Part shown: one piece after another, positions 9,277 to 16,971 of the stretch
Layout: every line of letters starts with the position of its first letter
How positions within the stretch are numbered: position 1 is the stretch's first letter
Assembly (NCBI GenBank): GCA_029212415.1
Contig: JARGOF010000005.1
Span: forward strand, 81,715-145,714
Direction: 5' to 3'
Length of the DNA stretch: 64,000 bases
Origin: Rhizobiaceae bacterium
GTDB taxonomy: Bacteria > Pseudomonadota > Alphaproteobacteria > Rhizobiales > Rhizobiaceae
The notes under the pieces: generated by a model
Told to the model about the DNA's origin: nothing
The model's input: the letters and a program-made list of their open reading frames with translations, nothing else
The model's database searches: none
Program-made: the position numbers and the translations under genes

Positions 9277-9940
9277 GGAGCGAATAACCGGTATTTCTGA
9301 TCGTATGGATGAGTGCCACGTTGAACGGTCTGTCAACCTTGGCGCGAAGTCTGCTTATGTGGGTTTCTACAACACTTGTTTGCGGATCAAAATGAAAATC
9401 CCAGACCTTCTCCAGAAGCATGGTTCTCGTGTTGATGCGGCCTTCGTTGCGCATCAACACTTCAAGTAACGTAAACTCGCGCGGCTGGAGATCAATCTTA
9501 GTGCCCGCACGCGTTACAGTCCGTTTGACGAGATCAACCTCGAGGTCGGCGACTTTCAGAACAATTGTCTCAGCCTGAATCGCGGGGCGACGGGACAGGG
9601 CGTTGACGCGCGCCAGCAATTCGGAGAATGCAAAAGGTTTGACGAGGTAGTCATCGCCACCTGCTTCAAGGCCTTCCACGCGATCATCAACGCCGCCAAC
9701 AGACGTCAGAAAAATGACAGGGACCTGAGATCTCGAGGATCGAAGCGCTTTCACGAGAGACAAGCCGTCGAGCCCGGGCAACATACGGTCAACAATCAGC
9801 ATGTCGTAAACGCCGGAGGTGGCAAACGAAAGGCCCTCCAATCCGTTTTCAACGGCATCAACCACATGCCCGGCCTCCTGAAGGCCCTTCTCGATATAGG
9901 AGGCCATTTTCTTGTCGTCTTCAATCACAAGCATTCGCAT
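9263..9940 (-). CDS. OmpR-family response regulator
   Basis: A 225-aa regulator: the receiver domain begins MRMLVIEDD with the phosphorylated Asp51 in LIVDRMLPGLDG, the switch Lys lies in DYLVKPFAF, and the C-terminal winged helix (LQPREFTLLEVLMRNEG...VVETHISRLRAKVD) binds DNA. The open frame extends 12 codons upstream to 9976, but family alignment and ATG 9940 fit better. It leads an operon with the kinase and the DedA-PAP2 fusion. A terminator for the PepSY gene lies directly upstream, so it needs its own promoter. Confidence 0.94.
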   Translation of the reverse strand: MRMLVIEDDKKMASYIEKGLQEAGHVVDAVENGLEGLSFATSGVYDMLIVDRMLPGLDGLSLVKALRSSRSQVPVIFLTSVGGVDDRVEGLEAGGDDYLVKPFAFSELLARVNALSRRPAIQAETIVLKVADLEVDLVKRTVTRAGTKIDLQPREFTLLEVLMRNEGRINTRTMLLEKVWDFHFDPQTSVVETHISRLRAKVDRPFNVALIHTIRNTGYSLHAPR

Positions 9941-9999
9941 TGAGCCATCCCAGGAATATGTCGATTTGATTTTCAACCAGTCTATTCCATTGCCAAAGT

Positions 10000-10038
10000 A
10001 AAAACAGTCCCGGCCGTCACAGAGGAAAGCCGGGACTG
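10000..10038 (-). terminator. Rho-independent terminator after the PepSY gene
   Basis: A perfect 10-bp stem, CAGTCCCGGC (10005-10014) with GCCGGGACTG (10029-10038), has a 14-base loop. Read on the minus strand it is followed by TTTTT. It separates the PepSY transcript from the regulator/kinase operon. Confidence 0.85.
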
Positions 10039-10067
10039 AAGATCAAGAGACTGTCAGTGGGCGGCTT

Positions 10068-10466
10068 CTAATCGTCGTCGCCGTCCTCATCGTTTGCCTC
10101 ATTCCCGTCCTCATCGCCTTTGCCGTCCTTCTCGTCGTCGGTAACGACCGCGACCTTGACAATTTTGCCATCGTTTGCCCCGACCATGACACGGGTCTCG
10201 GTTCCGTCGGCTTTCAATGTTTCCACTTCGTAGAGGATAACGCCGTTCTCATTTTCGATGCTGACGTCGACCGCCCTGTCGCCGGTCTGTGTTTCTGCGG
10301 TCTTCGCTGCATCAGCCACGGTGAGTTTTGCACCCATGATAGCAGCGGTTTCTGCCTTTTCCTTATCCATATCTGCAGCAGATTTGGCAGCATATGCACT
10401 GCCAGCGGCACCCAGCCCGAGGATACCTGCAACAATACCGGCAATCACTTTGTTCGAACGTTTCAT
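10068..10466 (-). CDS. Periplasmic PepSY-domain protein with acidic tail
   Basis: A 132-aa protein with a signal peptide (about residues 1-26, ending SAYA), one PepSY domain (LTVADAAKTAETQTGDRAVDVSIENENG, then YEVETLKADG and GKIVKV) and an almost purely Asp/Glu/Gly/Asn tail of about 25 residues. PepSY proteins bind or inhibit periplasmic partners and commonly sit beside OmpR-type two-component genes. The acidic tail could bind cations. It lies upstream of the regulator operon on the same strand but is terminated separately, and is divergent from cytochrome b561. Confidence 0.85.
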   Translation of the reverse strand: MKRSNKVIAGIVAGILGLGAAGSAYAAKSAADMDKEKAETAAIMGAKLTVADAAKTAETQTGDRAVDVSIENENGVILYEVETLKADGTETRVMVGANDGKIVKVAVVTDDEKDGKGDEDGNEANDEDGDDD

Positions 10467-10659
10467 GGAATAGCTCCTGAAGTTGAATGGGAAGGCGTCA
10501 TGCCGTCCCGACTGACCAGTAATATGGTGCCCTGTTCTGTCGCTTGCCTGTCCGAAACAATACCAATCCGTATAGTGACCATGTATCGGGCCTGAACGTA
10601 AGATCGTCCATCAGAAGGCCTCTAGGCAGCGGCCAAAATTTTTCCCGGACAATGTACCC

Positions 10660-11190
10660 ATGACCCAAAATCTGAACCATTCGGCCGACAAACCTGATCG
10701 TTGGACCCGTCTCAATATTTCGCTGCATTGGTTGATCGTCGTGCTAATGGCCATCCAGTATTTGATCGGCGAGTGGATGGTCAGTTTTTTCGATGGCGGT
10801 CTCGAGGGCAAGGCAATGGATTTCGGTACGCGTTTCTTCGGTACGCTTCACATCGTTTTCGGACTGTTGATCCTTGCGGCAGCTGTTTTGCGTCTTTGGG
10901 ACAGGTTTGCGCATGGGCGGCCTCCCCTTTGGGAAGGTGAGCCAAACTGGGCGTCCGCGCTGGCTCGCATCACGCATTTTGGCCTCTACGTTCTGCTGCT
11001 TGCAATGCCCGTCGCCGGCTTCATTGCGTGGTGGTTCGGCAACGCGTGGCTTGGCGACCAGCATGTCCTTGCCTCCAATATCCTGATCGCATTGATTGCC
11101 CTTCATGTGGTTGGCGCCCTGACAAACCATTTCTGGTTCAAGACTGATGTCCTGCGCCGCATGATGCCTGGTCAGGGCCGGGCTTTGTAG
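10660..11190 (+). CDS. Cytochrome b561
   Basis: A 176-aa four-helix inner-membrane dihaem cytochrome of the bacterial b561 group. Haem-ligand histidines are visible in helix 1 (NISLHWLIVV), helix 2 (GTLHIVFGLL), at the start of helix 3 (ITHFGLYVLL) and in helix 4 (IALHVVGALTNHFWF), followed by the family ending DVLRRMMPG. It transfers electrons across the membrane, often from quinol to periplasmic acceptors such as superoxide or YceI partners. It is divergent from PepSY across a 193-base promoter region and is followed 10 bases later by a PAP2 gene. Confidence 0.92.
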   Translation: MTQNLNHSADKPDRWTRLNISLHWLIVVLMAIQYLIGEWMVSFFDGGLEGKAMDFGTRFFGTLHIVFGLLILAAAVLRLWDRFAHGRPPLWEGEPNWASALARITHFGLYVLLLAMPVAGFIAWWFGNAWLGDQHVLASNILIALIALHVVGALTNHFWFKTDVLRRMMPGQGRAL

Positions 11191-11200
11191 GTCATTGCAG

Positions 11201-11815
11201 ATGTCAACGTTTCTATCGACCGAAGCCTTCAACAGGGCCTTGTTCCTTCAACTGAATGCATCGTCTGATGCGCCGGTTGCACTGGTGCGGATTGCCATGT
11301 TGTTTGCCAATTGGGCCATATTCCTGGTACCCGCACTGCTTGCCGCACTTTGGTTATGGGGCAGTCCCAGGAATCGAACAGGGCTGCTTGCTGCGTTCCT
11401 GGCCGCAGAATTCGGCCTGTTGCTCAACCAGCTTGTCGGCTTGATGTACGTCCATCCGCGACCTTTCATGGTGCCCATAGGGCGACTGTTGATAGACCAC
11501 GCCGCCGACAACTCCATGCCAAGCGATCATTTTACCTTCGTCTTCGCAATTGCACTTGGATTGTTTGTTTTCTCAAGACTGAAGATCCCGGCAACGCTGG
11601 TGTTTGCCATCGGGCTTGCCATTGCCTGGTCGCGCGTGTTCTTGGGCGTTCACTTTCCCCTCGACATGATCGGTGCTGCCGTCAGCGGATCGATCGGAGT
11701 TGCCCTATTGCTGCCGTTCATACGGTTTCTTGAAAATTGGGTGATGCCGCAAATGGTCGATCCGGTTTACAGATTTGCATTCAAATTTCCTCTGCAAAAG
11801 GGCTGGATTCGCTGA
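11201..11815 (+). CDS. BcrC-like PAP2 undecaprenyl-diphosphatase
   Basis: A 204-aa integral membrane phosphatase. The PAP2 motifs are MYVHPRPF (motif 1), NSMPSDHFTF (motif 2, in the PSDH variant typical of BcrC/YbjG undecaprenyl-pyrophosphatases) and SRVFLGVHFPLD (motif 3). BcrC proteins dephosphorylate undecaprenyl diphosphate on the periplasmic side and can raise resistance to bacitracin or cationic peptides. ATG 11201 is preferred over an in-frame TTG at 11195. It is probably co-transcribed with cytochrome b561. Confidence 0.87.
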   Translation: MSTFLSTEAFNRALFLQLNASSDAPVALVRIAMLFANWAIFLVPALLAALWLWGSPRNRTGLLAAFLAAEFGLLLNQLVGLMYVHPRPFMVPIGRLLIDHAADNSMPSDHFTFVFAIALGLFVFSRLKIPATLVFAIGLAIAWSRVFLGVHFPLDMIGAAVSGSIGVALLLPFIRFLENWVMPQMVDPVYRFAFKFPLQKGWIR

Positions 11816-11911
11816 GCTCGCAAACATGCCGGGGGACCTTTTTGCAGAATTACGGCTCTTCGGCATTGAACAGCCGCTAATGGAAACAGCGTAAGGTAAG
11901 CCGGATATGCT

Positions 11912-12718
11912 CTAAGCCGCATCCTGTTTTGCTCTGTCCAAGCGCATTGAATAGAACAGCACTGCTGCCAGCAGCATGAAAGTCATCAGGGAAGCATATT
12001 CGCGCGGCAGGTCCAGGCCGCCCTTCGCCAGTGGTTTGGTCAGGAAGTCGCCAAAGGTCGCGCCGAATGGGCGTGTGAAGATGAACGCCATCCAGAACAG
12101 AAAGACGTGATTGATCCTTGTTCCATAGTGCAATATTGCAACGACACCGATGATCGCAGCGGTTACCAGCGCCCCCTGAATGTAACTCAATCCCGCATTA
12201 TCGGTGAGAAAATCACCAAATGCCGTTCCCAGGCTGTTTGAAAAAACGACAGCCGCCCAGAACAGGATTTCTACTTCTCTTTTATAGATTGGGTAAACAC
12301 CAAGAGCCTTATGGCGGGCCAACCAGATTGCCAATGTCACGATGAGGCCCGCTACAAGGATCAGCGACCCCCACATGTAGCCAAGTCCGAATGAGCGATC
12401 CAACATGTCCGAAACTTCAGTTCCAGCGGTGGTGGTTGCGACAATCGCTGTCCAAAAGAGAATGCTGCTGTAGTTCTGCGCTTTCACCTTTAAAAACAGA
12501 ATGATGGCGAGGGCGGAAAATGTCACTGCAAATCCGACATAATAGCCCAGGTTGAGCGTCATCGAGATGAAATCCCCCGCCGTTTCCCCCAAGGTTGTGG
12601 CAAGGATTTTCATGATCCAGAAAGCAATTGTCACCTGGGCCACACGATTGATAACGCTGGCTTCGAGGATGAACGCATCTTGTGACACTTCTTTTTCGAT
12701 ATTACTCAGTTGCGACAT
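11912..12718 (-). CDS. COG4705-family membrane protein, copy A
   Basis: A 268-aa polytopic protein of a family with no established function. Four copies of a short motif are visible at the ends of helices: GETAGD (44-49), GTEVSD (99-104), GTAFGD (164-169) and GATFGD (219-224), spaced 55, 65 and 55 residues, each after an aromatic-rich helix (FWIMK, FWTAI, FWAAV, FWMAF). This suggests internal fourfold duplication with a cluster of buried acidic residues. The frame is open to 12829, but ATG 12718 with AAAGG upstream removes the overlap with copy B. An A/T hairpin (12727-12744) sits over the ribosome-binding site. Confidence 0.82.
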   Translation of the reverse strand: MSQLSNIEKEVSQDAFILEASVINRVAQVTIAFWIMKILATTLGETAGDFISMTLNLGYYVGFAVTFSALAIILFLKVKAQNYSSILFWTAIVATTTAGTEVSDMLDRSFGLGYMWGSLILVAGLIVTLAIWLARHKALGVYPIYKREVEILFWAAVVFSNSLGTAFGDFLTDNAGLSYIQGALVTAAIIGVVAILHYGTRINHVFLFWMAFIFTRPFGATFGDFLTKPLAKGGLDLPREYASLMTFMLLAAVLFYSMRLDRAKQDAA

Positions 12719-12791
12719 TGCGCTTACCTTTTTTGAAAAAAAGGAGGCCGGATCAATTCCGCCCCCGTTGTCAATCATGGTGTTGGAGAAC

Positions 12792-13586
12792 TCAGGCGTT
12801 GCCGGGTTCTGCGACGTCCTGGCCGTCATGTGTACGGGTCATGTAAACCAGCGTTGCCACGATCAGCGCCAGGAAAAGGAAGCTGGTGACAATGGTACCA
12901 AACCCCAACCCGCTGTTGGCGACAGGTTGCGAAAGCCAGTCACCCAGCGATGCCCCCATGGGACGTGTTATGATATATGCCAGCCAAAAGGCCAGCATGC
13001 TGTTCAAACCGAGTGCAAAATAGGCTCCGGCAATGAGAGCGATGACGCAGGCATAGATGATTGTTGTGGGCAGATATCCCAGCGCAAGACCCTCAGCCAG
13101 CAAATCGCCGGCAGCCGTACCGAGTGCGAAAGTGAACAAAATTGCCAGCCAGTAGAAGGCTTCACGTCTGGTCGTAAAAATCGTGTGAATTGAAAGCGTT
13201 TTTTCAGAGGCAAACCAAGTTGCGAAGGTTGCGAGCAACGCACCGGAGAACAGGAAAGTTGACATTTCCAGGCTCACGCCTGCCAGATCCACCATGTAAT
13301 CGGTAATCAGCGTGCCGACGATGCTGATGAAAACAACCGCAAGCCAGTAAGCCCACGGCACATAGCGCTTTTGAGAAAACTGAAGAACCAGCACGCCGAC
13401 CAGCAATGCCGACATCATCCATGTCGTGTTGGCCAATCCGACACCCATCTGCTGGGCAAGAAAGTCAGCGCCGGTTTCACCAACGGTGACGGCGAGTAAT
13501 TTGATGATCCAGAAATCCGGAGTTACCTTTGGCACCCGATTGTATCGGACAGCCGGGTTCGAGAGATCAAGAGTGGTGGAAGACAC
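12792..13586 (-). CDS. COG4705-family membrane protein, copy B
   Basis: A 264-aa paralogue of the next gene downstream. It has the same four motifs at matching spacing: GETGAD (36-41), GTLITD (91-96), GTAAGD (156-161) and GASLGD (211-216), again 55-65-55 apart, each after a WL/WI-rich helix. It is the first gene of a two-gene unit, with 73 bases to copy A. The start (ATG 13586) follows AAGGATAACGC and a structured leader. Function is unknown; the neighbouring envelope-stress genes suggest a membrane-homeostasis or ion-transport role, which is inference. Confidence 0.83.
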   Translation of the reverse strand: MSSTTLDLSNPAVRYNRVPKVTPDFWIIKLLAVTVGETGADFLAQQMGVGLANTTWMMSALLVGVLVLQFSQKRYVPWAYWLAVVFISIVGTLITDYMVDLAGVSLEMSTFLFSGALLATFATWFASEKTLSIHTIFTTRREAFYWLAILFTFALGTAAGDLLAEGLALGYLPTTIIYACVIALIAGAYFALGLNSMLAFWLAYIITRPMGASLGDWLSQPVANSGLGFGTIVTSFLFLALIVATLVYMTRTHDGQDVAEPGNA

Positions 13587-13604
13587 ATGCGTTATCCTTG
13601 AAGG

Positions 13605-13660
13605 GGCGGGACGTGCGGTGCAATCCCCGCGCTGAAGGTCTTGTGGGACCCATGCCCGCC
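13605..13660 (-). promoter_or_regulatory. Structured 5' leader of the COG4705 pair, possible cis-regulatory RNA
   Basis: In the minus-strand transcript GGCGGG (13660-13655) can pair with CCCGCC (13610-13605), enclosing about 44 bases. Alternatively GCGGG (13630-13626) can pair with CCCGC (13610-13606). The two pairings exclude each other and lie just before the ribosome-binding site (AAGGATAACGC-ATG). Mutually exclusive helices next to a start codon are what a riboswitch or attenuator looks like. I could not match it to a named riboswitch class. Confidence 0.3.
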
Positions 13661-13788
13661 TTCCGCAGCGTTACTTATAGGCGCGGTAGTTCACCTGGGC
13701 CTGTCCGATTGATTACCGATTGGTAAGATCTTCTTTGCTCCGTCCTTGCGAAAGCGCCATCAAAAGCCACCCTCAAGTCATGTCTGCG

Positions 13789-14199
13789 CTAATGCTCAGC
13801 GTCGCACAAACCATGATCCGCCAGCGATTCGATTACCGCGCAACTGGCGACATTATCCGCCTGGCAAGCCGTGATGCGCTTCAACTCGCGTTCCAGGCGT
13901 CGCAGCTTTGCAATCCTTGCCCGAACGTCACTGAGGCGTTGAACTGCGATCTTGTCCGCATCCTGGCAGGGCTTTTCGGGGTGTTGGCTCAGTTCCAGCA
14001 AGCCTTTGATATCCTCGATGGAAAAGCCCAGTTCGCGGGAATGGCGGATGAAGGAAAGGCGCTGCAGGCCTTCTTTTGAATAGCGCCGCTGGTTGCCTTC
14101 GGAGCGTTCCGGTGCATCAATCAATCCCATTTGCTCGTAATAGCGAATGGTTGGGATTTTCACGCCGGTCCGCTTTGACAATTCTCCGATTGAAAACAT
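13789..14199 (-). CDS. MerR-family metal-responsive regulator
   Basis: A 136-aa regulator with an N-terminal MerR winged helix (FSIGELSKRTGVKIPTIRYYEQ, GNQRRY), a dimerisation helix, and metal-ligand candidates Cys78 (EKPCQD), Cys112, Cys120 (NVASC) and Cys132 (HGLCD). The Cys pattern and operator resemble the CadR/PbrR/ZntR branch, which senses divalent soft metals, rather than CueR. It is divergent from the CDF transporter across 73 bases containing the operator, so it likely activates that gene when metal binds. Confidence 0.9.
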   Translation of the reverse strand: MFSIGELSKRTGVKIPTIRYYEQMGLIDAPERSEGNQRRYSKEGLQRLSFIRHSRELGFSIEDIKGLLELSQHPEKPCQDADKIAVQRLSDVRARIAKLRRLERELKRITACQADNVASCAVIESLADHGLCDAEH

Positions 14200-14212
14200 T
14201 TCATCAAACCTC

Positions 14213-14243
14213 TTGAACCTCTAGCCGCTAGAGGGATTATATC
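14213..14243 (+). promoter_or_regulatory. MerR-type promoter/operator of the CDF gene
   Basis: TTGAAC (14213-14218) and TATATC (14238-14243) are 19 bases apart, the over-long spacer diagnostic of MerR-activated promoters. Between them lies a perfect dyad, CCTCTAG-CCG-CTAGAGG (14218-14234), close to known CadR/PbrR operators. The layout predicts metal-dependent activation of the transporter at 14273 and autoregulation of the regulator. Confidence 0.85.
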
Positions 14244-14272
14244 TGTGCAGATGATTTTGCAAGGACCATGAC

Positions 14273-14971
14273 ATGACAGATGACGCTGCTGTAAAACTTT
14301 CCTCCTGTGACACGGAAACCGTTGCGTGCGGATGCTCCGGCAATCCCCGGTTTGACGGTGTGGACCCGGCCTACAAGCGCATTCTGTGGGTGGTGATCAC
14401 CATCAATGCCGCCATGTTCATTGTCGAGATGGCTGCCGGCAAGCTGGCGGGCTCGCAGGCCTTGAAGGCCGACGCACTCGATTTTCTGGGCGATGCCCTG
14501 ACCTATGGCTTGAGTCTCGCTGTCATCGGCATGAGTCTCAAGGTGCGTTCAACGGCTGCCTTGCTGAAGGGCTTCAGCCTGCTGTTCATGGGGCTTTGGG
14601 TGTTTGGGTCAACGGCCTATCAGATCCTCATTCTCGGGGTGCCGAAAGCCGAAATCATGGGCTTCATCGGCCTGCTTGCTCTGGCAGCGAATCTGGCCAG
14701 TGTCATGCTGTTGATGCGCTACAAGGACGGCGATGCCAATGTGCGGTCCGTGTGGCTTTGTTCGCGCAATGACGCCATCGGCAATGTGGCCGTCATGGTG
14801 GCAAGTGCGGCCGTCTGGCTGACCACATCTGCATGGCCGGACCTCATGGTCGCCATGATCATGGCCGGCCTGTTCCTGCGCTCTTCCCAACTCATCCTGG
14901 TGCAAGCCTGGCAGGAATACCGCTCCAGTGAAGATGCGGGTATCTTGGAGAGCCATGACCATGCGCATTGA
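14273..14971 (+). CDS. Cation diffusion facilitator-type metal exporter (short form)
   Basis: A 232-aa, roughly six-helix inner-membrane exporter of divalent metal. The transport-site acids are in helix 2 (KADALDFLGD) and helix 5 (SRNDAIGNVAV). The usual cytoplasmic CDF C-terminal domain is missing; the protein ends soon after helix 6 with a His/Asp tail (ESHDHAH). The N terminus has a Cys cluster (SSCDTETVACGCSG) that may deliver metal. It is controlled by the divergent MerR regulator. Metal identity (Zn, Cd, Pb or Co) cannot be read from sequence. Confidence 0.85.
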   Translation: MTDDAAVKLSSCDTETVACGCSGNPRFDGVDPAYKRILWVVITINAAMFIVEMAAGKLAGSQALKADALDFLGDALTYGLSLAVIGMSLKVRSTAALLKGFSLLFMGLWVFGSTAYQILILGVPKAEIMGFIGLLALAANLASVMLLMRYKDGDANVRSVWLCSRNDAIGNVAVMVASAAVWLTTSAWPDLMVAMIMAGLFLRSSQLILVQAWQEYRSSEDAGILESHDHAH

Positions 14972-15038
14972 ACGGGATCGGGGCAGTTGCCGCAGACGTG
15001 CGGCCTGCCACCTGTCCTGCGCAGATGCTTCAGGCATG

Positions 15039-15055
15039 CGCGGCCATAGGCCGCG
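15039..15055. terminator. Hairpin between convergent genes, probable terminator
   Basis: CGCGGCC (15039-15045) and GGCCGCG (15049-15055) form a perfect 7-bp stem with a 3-base loop, between the CDF gene and the convergent SRPBCC gene, directly before the latter's stop codon. No long T-run follows on either side. Confidence 0.45.
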
Positions 15056-15056
15056 T

Positions 15057-15542
15057 TCAGGCAGTTTTGCTCACAAGTTCGGCAAGTTTTTCAAAAGCCT
15101 GTTTCCACCCACCGCCGCCTGCTGAGCCCTCTGGAACACCAACGTGAACCATGGTCATGATGGTTTTGCCATTCTCTTCATGCAGATCGACAATGACCTC
15201 TGTCACATCGGGATGCCCCGCCGGCATGCCCATGCTTTCGGGCGAAATGATCGTGCCGTCTGCGTCACACATGCTTTCCGTATAGATAAGCCGCGAAGGG
15301 CTGCTAATTTCCTTGTAGACACCGATGAACCACATGGACATCGTGCGTTCAGGGGTTTTCATCTCCATGCAAATCTTGCGCGTGCCGCCCACGACAAGAT
15401 TCATTTCAGCCGTCGGTACCGACATGCCCATCGGGCCGTACCATTGCTTGAACAGGTCCGGGTCGGTCCACATATTCCAAACGGCATCGATGGGCGCTTC
15501 AAATTCGCGTTGGATTTTTACCCATTGTTGCTGATCACGCAT
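15057..15542 (-). CDS. SRPBCC/AHSA1-domain protein
   Basis: A 161-aa START-like (Aha1 C-terminal type) helix-grip protein: it begins with the VKIQREFEAPIDAVWNMWTDPDLFKQWYGP pattern and ends with a C-terminal helix (GGGWKQAFEKLAELV). Such proteins bind a hydrophobic ligand in a central cavity and are often paired with an ArsR regulator, as here (8-base overlap). Ligand and role are unknown. An ArsR-SRPBCC pair is a recurrent two-gene unit, possibly a ligand-responsive switch. Confidence 0.85.
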   Translation of the reverse strand: MRDQQQWVKIQREFEAPIDAVWNMWTDPDLFKQWYGPMGMSVPTAEMNLVVGGTRKICMEMKTPERTMSMWFIGVYKEISSPSRLIYTESMCDADGTIISPESMGMPAGHPDVTEVIVDLHEENGKTIMTMVHVGVPEGSAGGGGWKQAFEKLAELVSKTA

Positions 15543-15873
15543 CTTTGGCTTCCTTCATGTTTTTGAGAATGTTGCCCATGCGGTCGAAACGGGCATCCCA
15601 GATGTGGCGGTATTGCTCGGTCCAGTTGGTAATTGATTCCAGAGGTTTCGCATTCAGGGTGCAGGGTCGAAACTGAGCATTCTTTCCTCGGGTAATCAGT
15701 CCCGCAGCCTCCAGCACCCGTATGTGTTTGGAGACAGCTGGCAGGCTCATATCAAAGGGTTCTGCCAGTGCATTCACAGTGGCTTGGCCTTGCGCCAATC
15801 GGGCAAGGATTGCCCTTCGGGTCGGATTGGCCAAGGCCGCAAAGGCCGCGTCAAGTTGATCGCTTTCGTTCAT
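15535..15873 (-). CDS. ArsR-family transcriptional regulator
   Basis: A 112-aa winged-helix repressor: LANPTRRAILARLAQGQATVNALAEPFDMSLPAVSKHIRVLEAAGLI is the complete helix-turn-helix. It lacks the CxC metal motif of ArsR/SmtB metal sensors; the only Cys is in FRPCTLN. It therefore more likely senses an organic ligand or works through its SRPBCC partner, whose start it overlaps. Its start codon touches the left arm of a long inverted repeat, suggesting autoregulation. Confidence 0.9.
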   Translation of the reverse strand: MNESDQLDAAFAALANPTRRAILARLAQGQATVNALAEPFDMSLPAVSKHIRVLEAAGLITRGKNAQFRPCTLNAKPLESITNWTEQYRHIWDARFDRMGNILKNMKEAKDA

Positions 15874-15927
15874 GGCATCATATTAAACTGATAGGTTAAT
15901 AAATCAAGTGGTTTAATATGATGCCAT
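15872..15927. promoter_or_regulatory. Perfect 17-bp inverted repeat at the arsR-type gene start
   Basis: ATGGCATCATATTAAAC (15872-15888) and its exact complement GTTTAATATGATGCCAT (15911-15927) are separated by 22 AT-rich bases that should contain the promoter of the regulator. The left arm overlaps the start codon. Two facing operator half-sites with a promoter between them would allow repression by looping or by two bound dimers. No T-run follows either arm, so it is not a simple terminator. Confidence 0.6.
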
Positions 15928-15984
15928 TTGGACGGGCCAGCGAATGCCCTATCGCTGTGCGGGTCACAATCACCTGAGCCGCAT

Positions 15985-16971
15985 CTATCGCTTGATTTGC
16001 AGTTCAGGCTCGTCTGCACGAAAACAGGCGACTGAATGGCTTCCGTCCTTGGTGACCAGTTCCGGTAGAGATTCGGAGCAACGGGGCACAGCGTATGGGC
16101 AGCGGCCGGCAAAGCGGCAGCCGGGGGGAAGTGATATGGGGCTTGGTGGATCGCCTTTGACGCGGATGCGTGTGTCTGCCGTGTCCATGTCCGTTGACGG
16201 CACGGCGGAAATCAGCGCCATCGTGTAGGGATGCATGGGTTTGCGAAATATCTCCTGGCGCGATCCGATCTCGACGATCTGACCCAGATACATGACGGCG
16301 ATGCGTTCGCACAGATGCTGAACGACCGCCAGATCATGGCTGATGAACAGATAGGACAGGCCCAATTCGCGCTTGAGCCGGGCCAGAAGGTTCAGGATCT
16401 GCGCCTGAATGGCAACATCCAGCGCCGAGACAGGTTCGTCGCACACAATAAGTCTGGGGTTGGTCGCCAGCGCCCGTGCGATACCAATTCTCTGGCGCTG
16501 CCCGCCGGAAAACTGATGGGGAAACAGTGCCTTCTGTTCCGGCCGCAGTCCGACTGTGGCGAACAGATCGTCGACCCTTCGCTCGCGTTCCGCCGGCGTG
16601 CCTATCCGCATCAGGTCAAGCGGACGCCGCACGATGGAGCCGGCGCGTTCCCTGGGGTTCAAGGAGGAAAACGGGTCCTGGAAAACGACCTGGATGTCAC
16701 GCCGAGCCTCGCGCAGGGCGTTGCCTGTCGCCTGGGTAATATCAATATCGCCGAGCTGAACCGTGCCGGAGGTGGCCTCGACCAGCCGTGCACAGGCGAG
16801 GGCAGCGGTTGTCTTGCCCGATCCGCTTTCACCGACCAGCCCGAACGCCGTGCCCACCGGCACCTCGAAGGAGATTCCGTCCACGGCATGCACCACTTTT
16901 CCATCGGACAGCGGAAAGTGCACAACCAGATCGGATACGCAAAGGACTGTTGCGGGAACCTGAGTGTTCAT
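15985..16971 (-). CDS. Peptide-type ABC transporter ATPase (OppF/DppF-like)
   Basis: A 328-aa cytoplasmic ATPase: Walker A GESGSGKTT, ABC signature SGGQRQRIGIARAL, Walker B LIVCDEP with VSALDVA, and the C-terminal oligopeptide-transporter extension with CRFAGRCPYAVPRC, which in this subfamily binds an iron-sulphur cluster. It is the last gene of a five-gene operon, its start overlapping the preceding ATPase stop by 4 bases. Confidence 0.92.
   Translation of the reverse strand: MNTQVPATVLCVSDLVVHFPLSDGKVVHAVDGISFEVPVGTAFGLVGESGSGKTTAALACARLVEATSGTVQLGDIDITQATGNALREARRDIQVVFQDPFSSLNPRERAGSIVRRPLDLMRIGTPAERERRVDDLFATVGLRPEQKALFPHQFSGGQRQRIGIARALATNPRLIVCDEPVSALDVAIQAQILNLLARLKRELGLSYLFISHDLAVVQHLCERIAVMYLGQIVEIGSRQEIFRKPMHPYTMALISAVPSTDMDTADTRIRVKGDPPSPISLPPGCRFAGRCPYAVPRCSESLPELVTKDGSHSVACFRADEPELQIKR

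Noticed and set aside
12727-12744. CC-T6/A6-GG hairpin over the ribosome-binding site of COG4705 copy A as a thermosensor
   Set aside because: The stem is almost all A-T and the loop is only two to three bases; it may melt readily, and no further evidence supports a switch.
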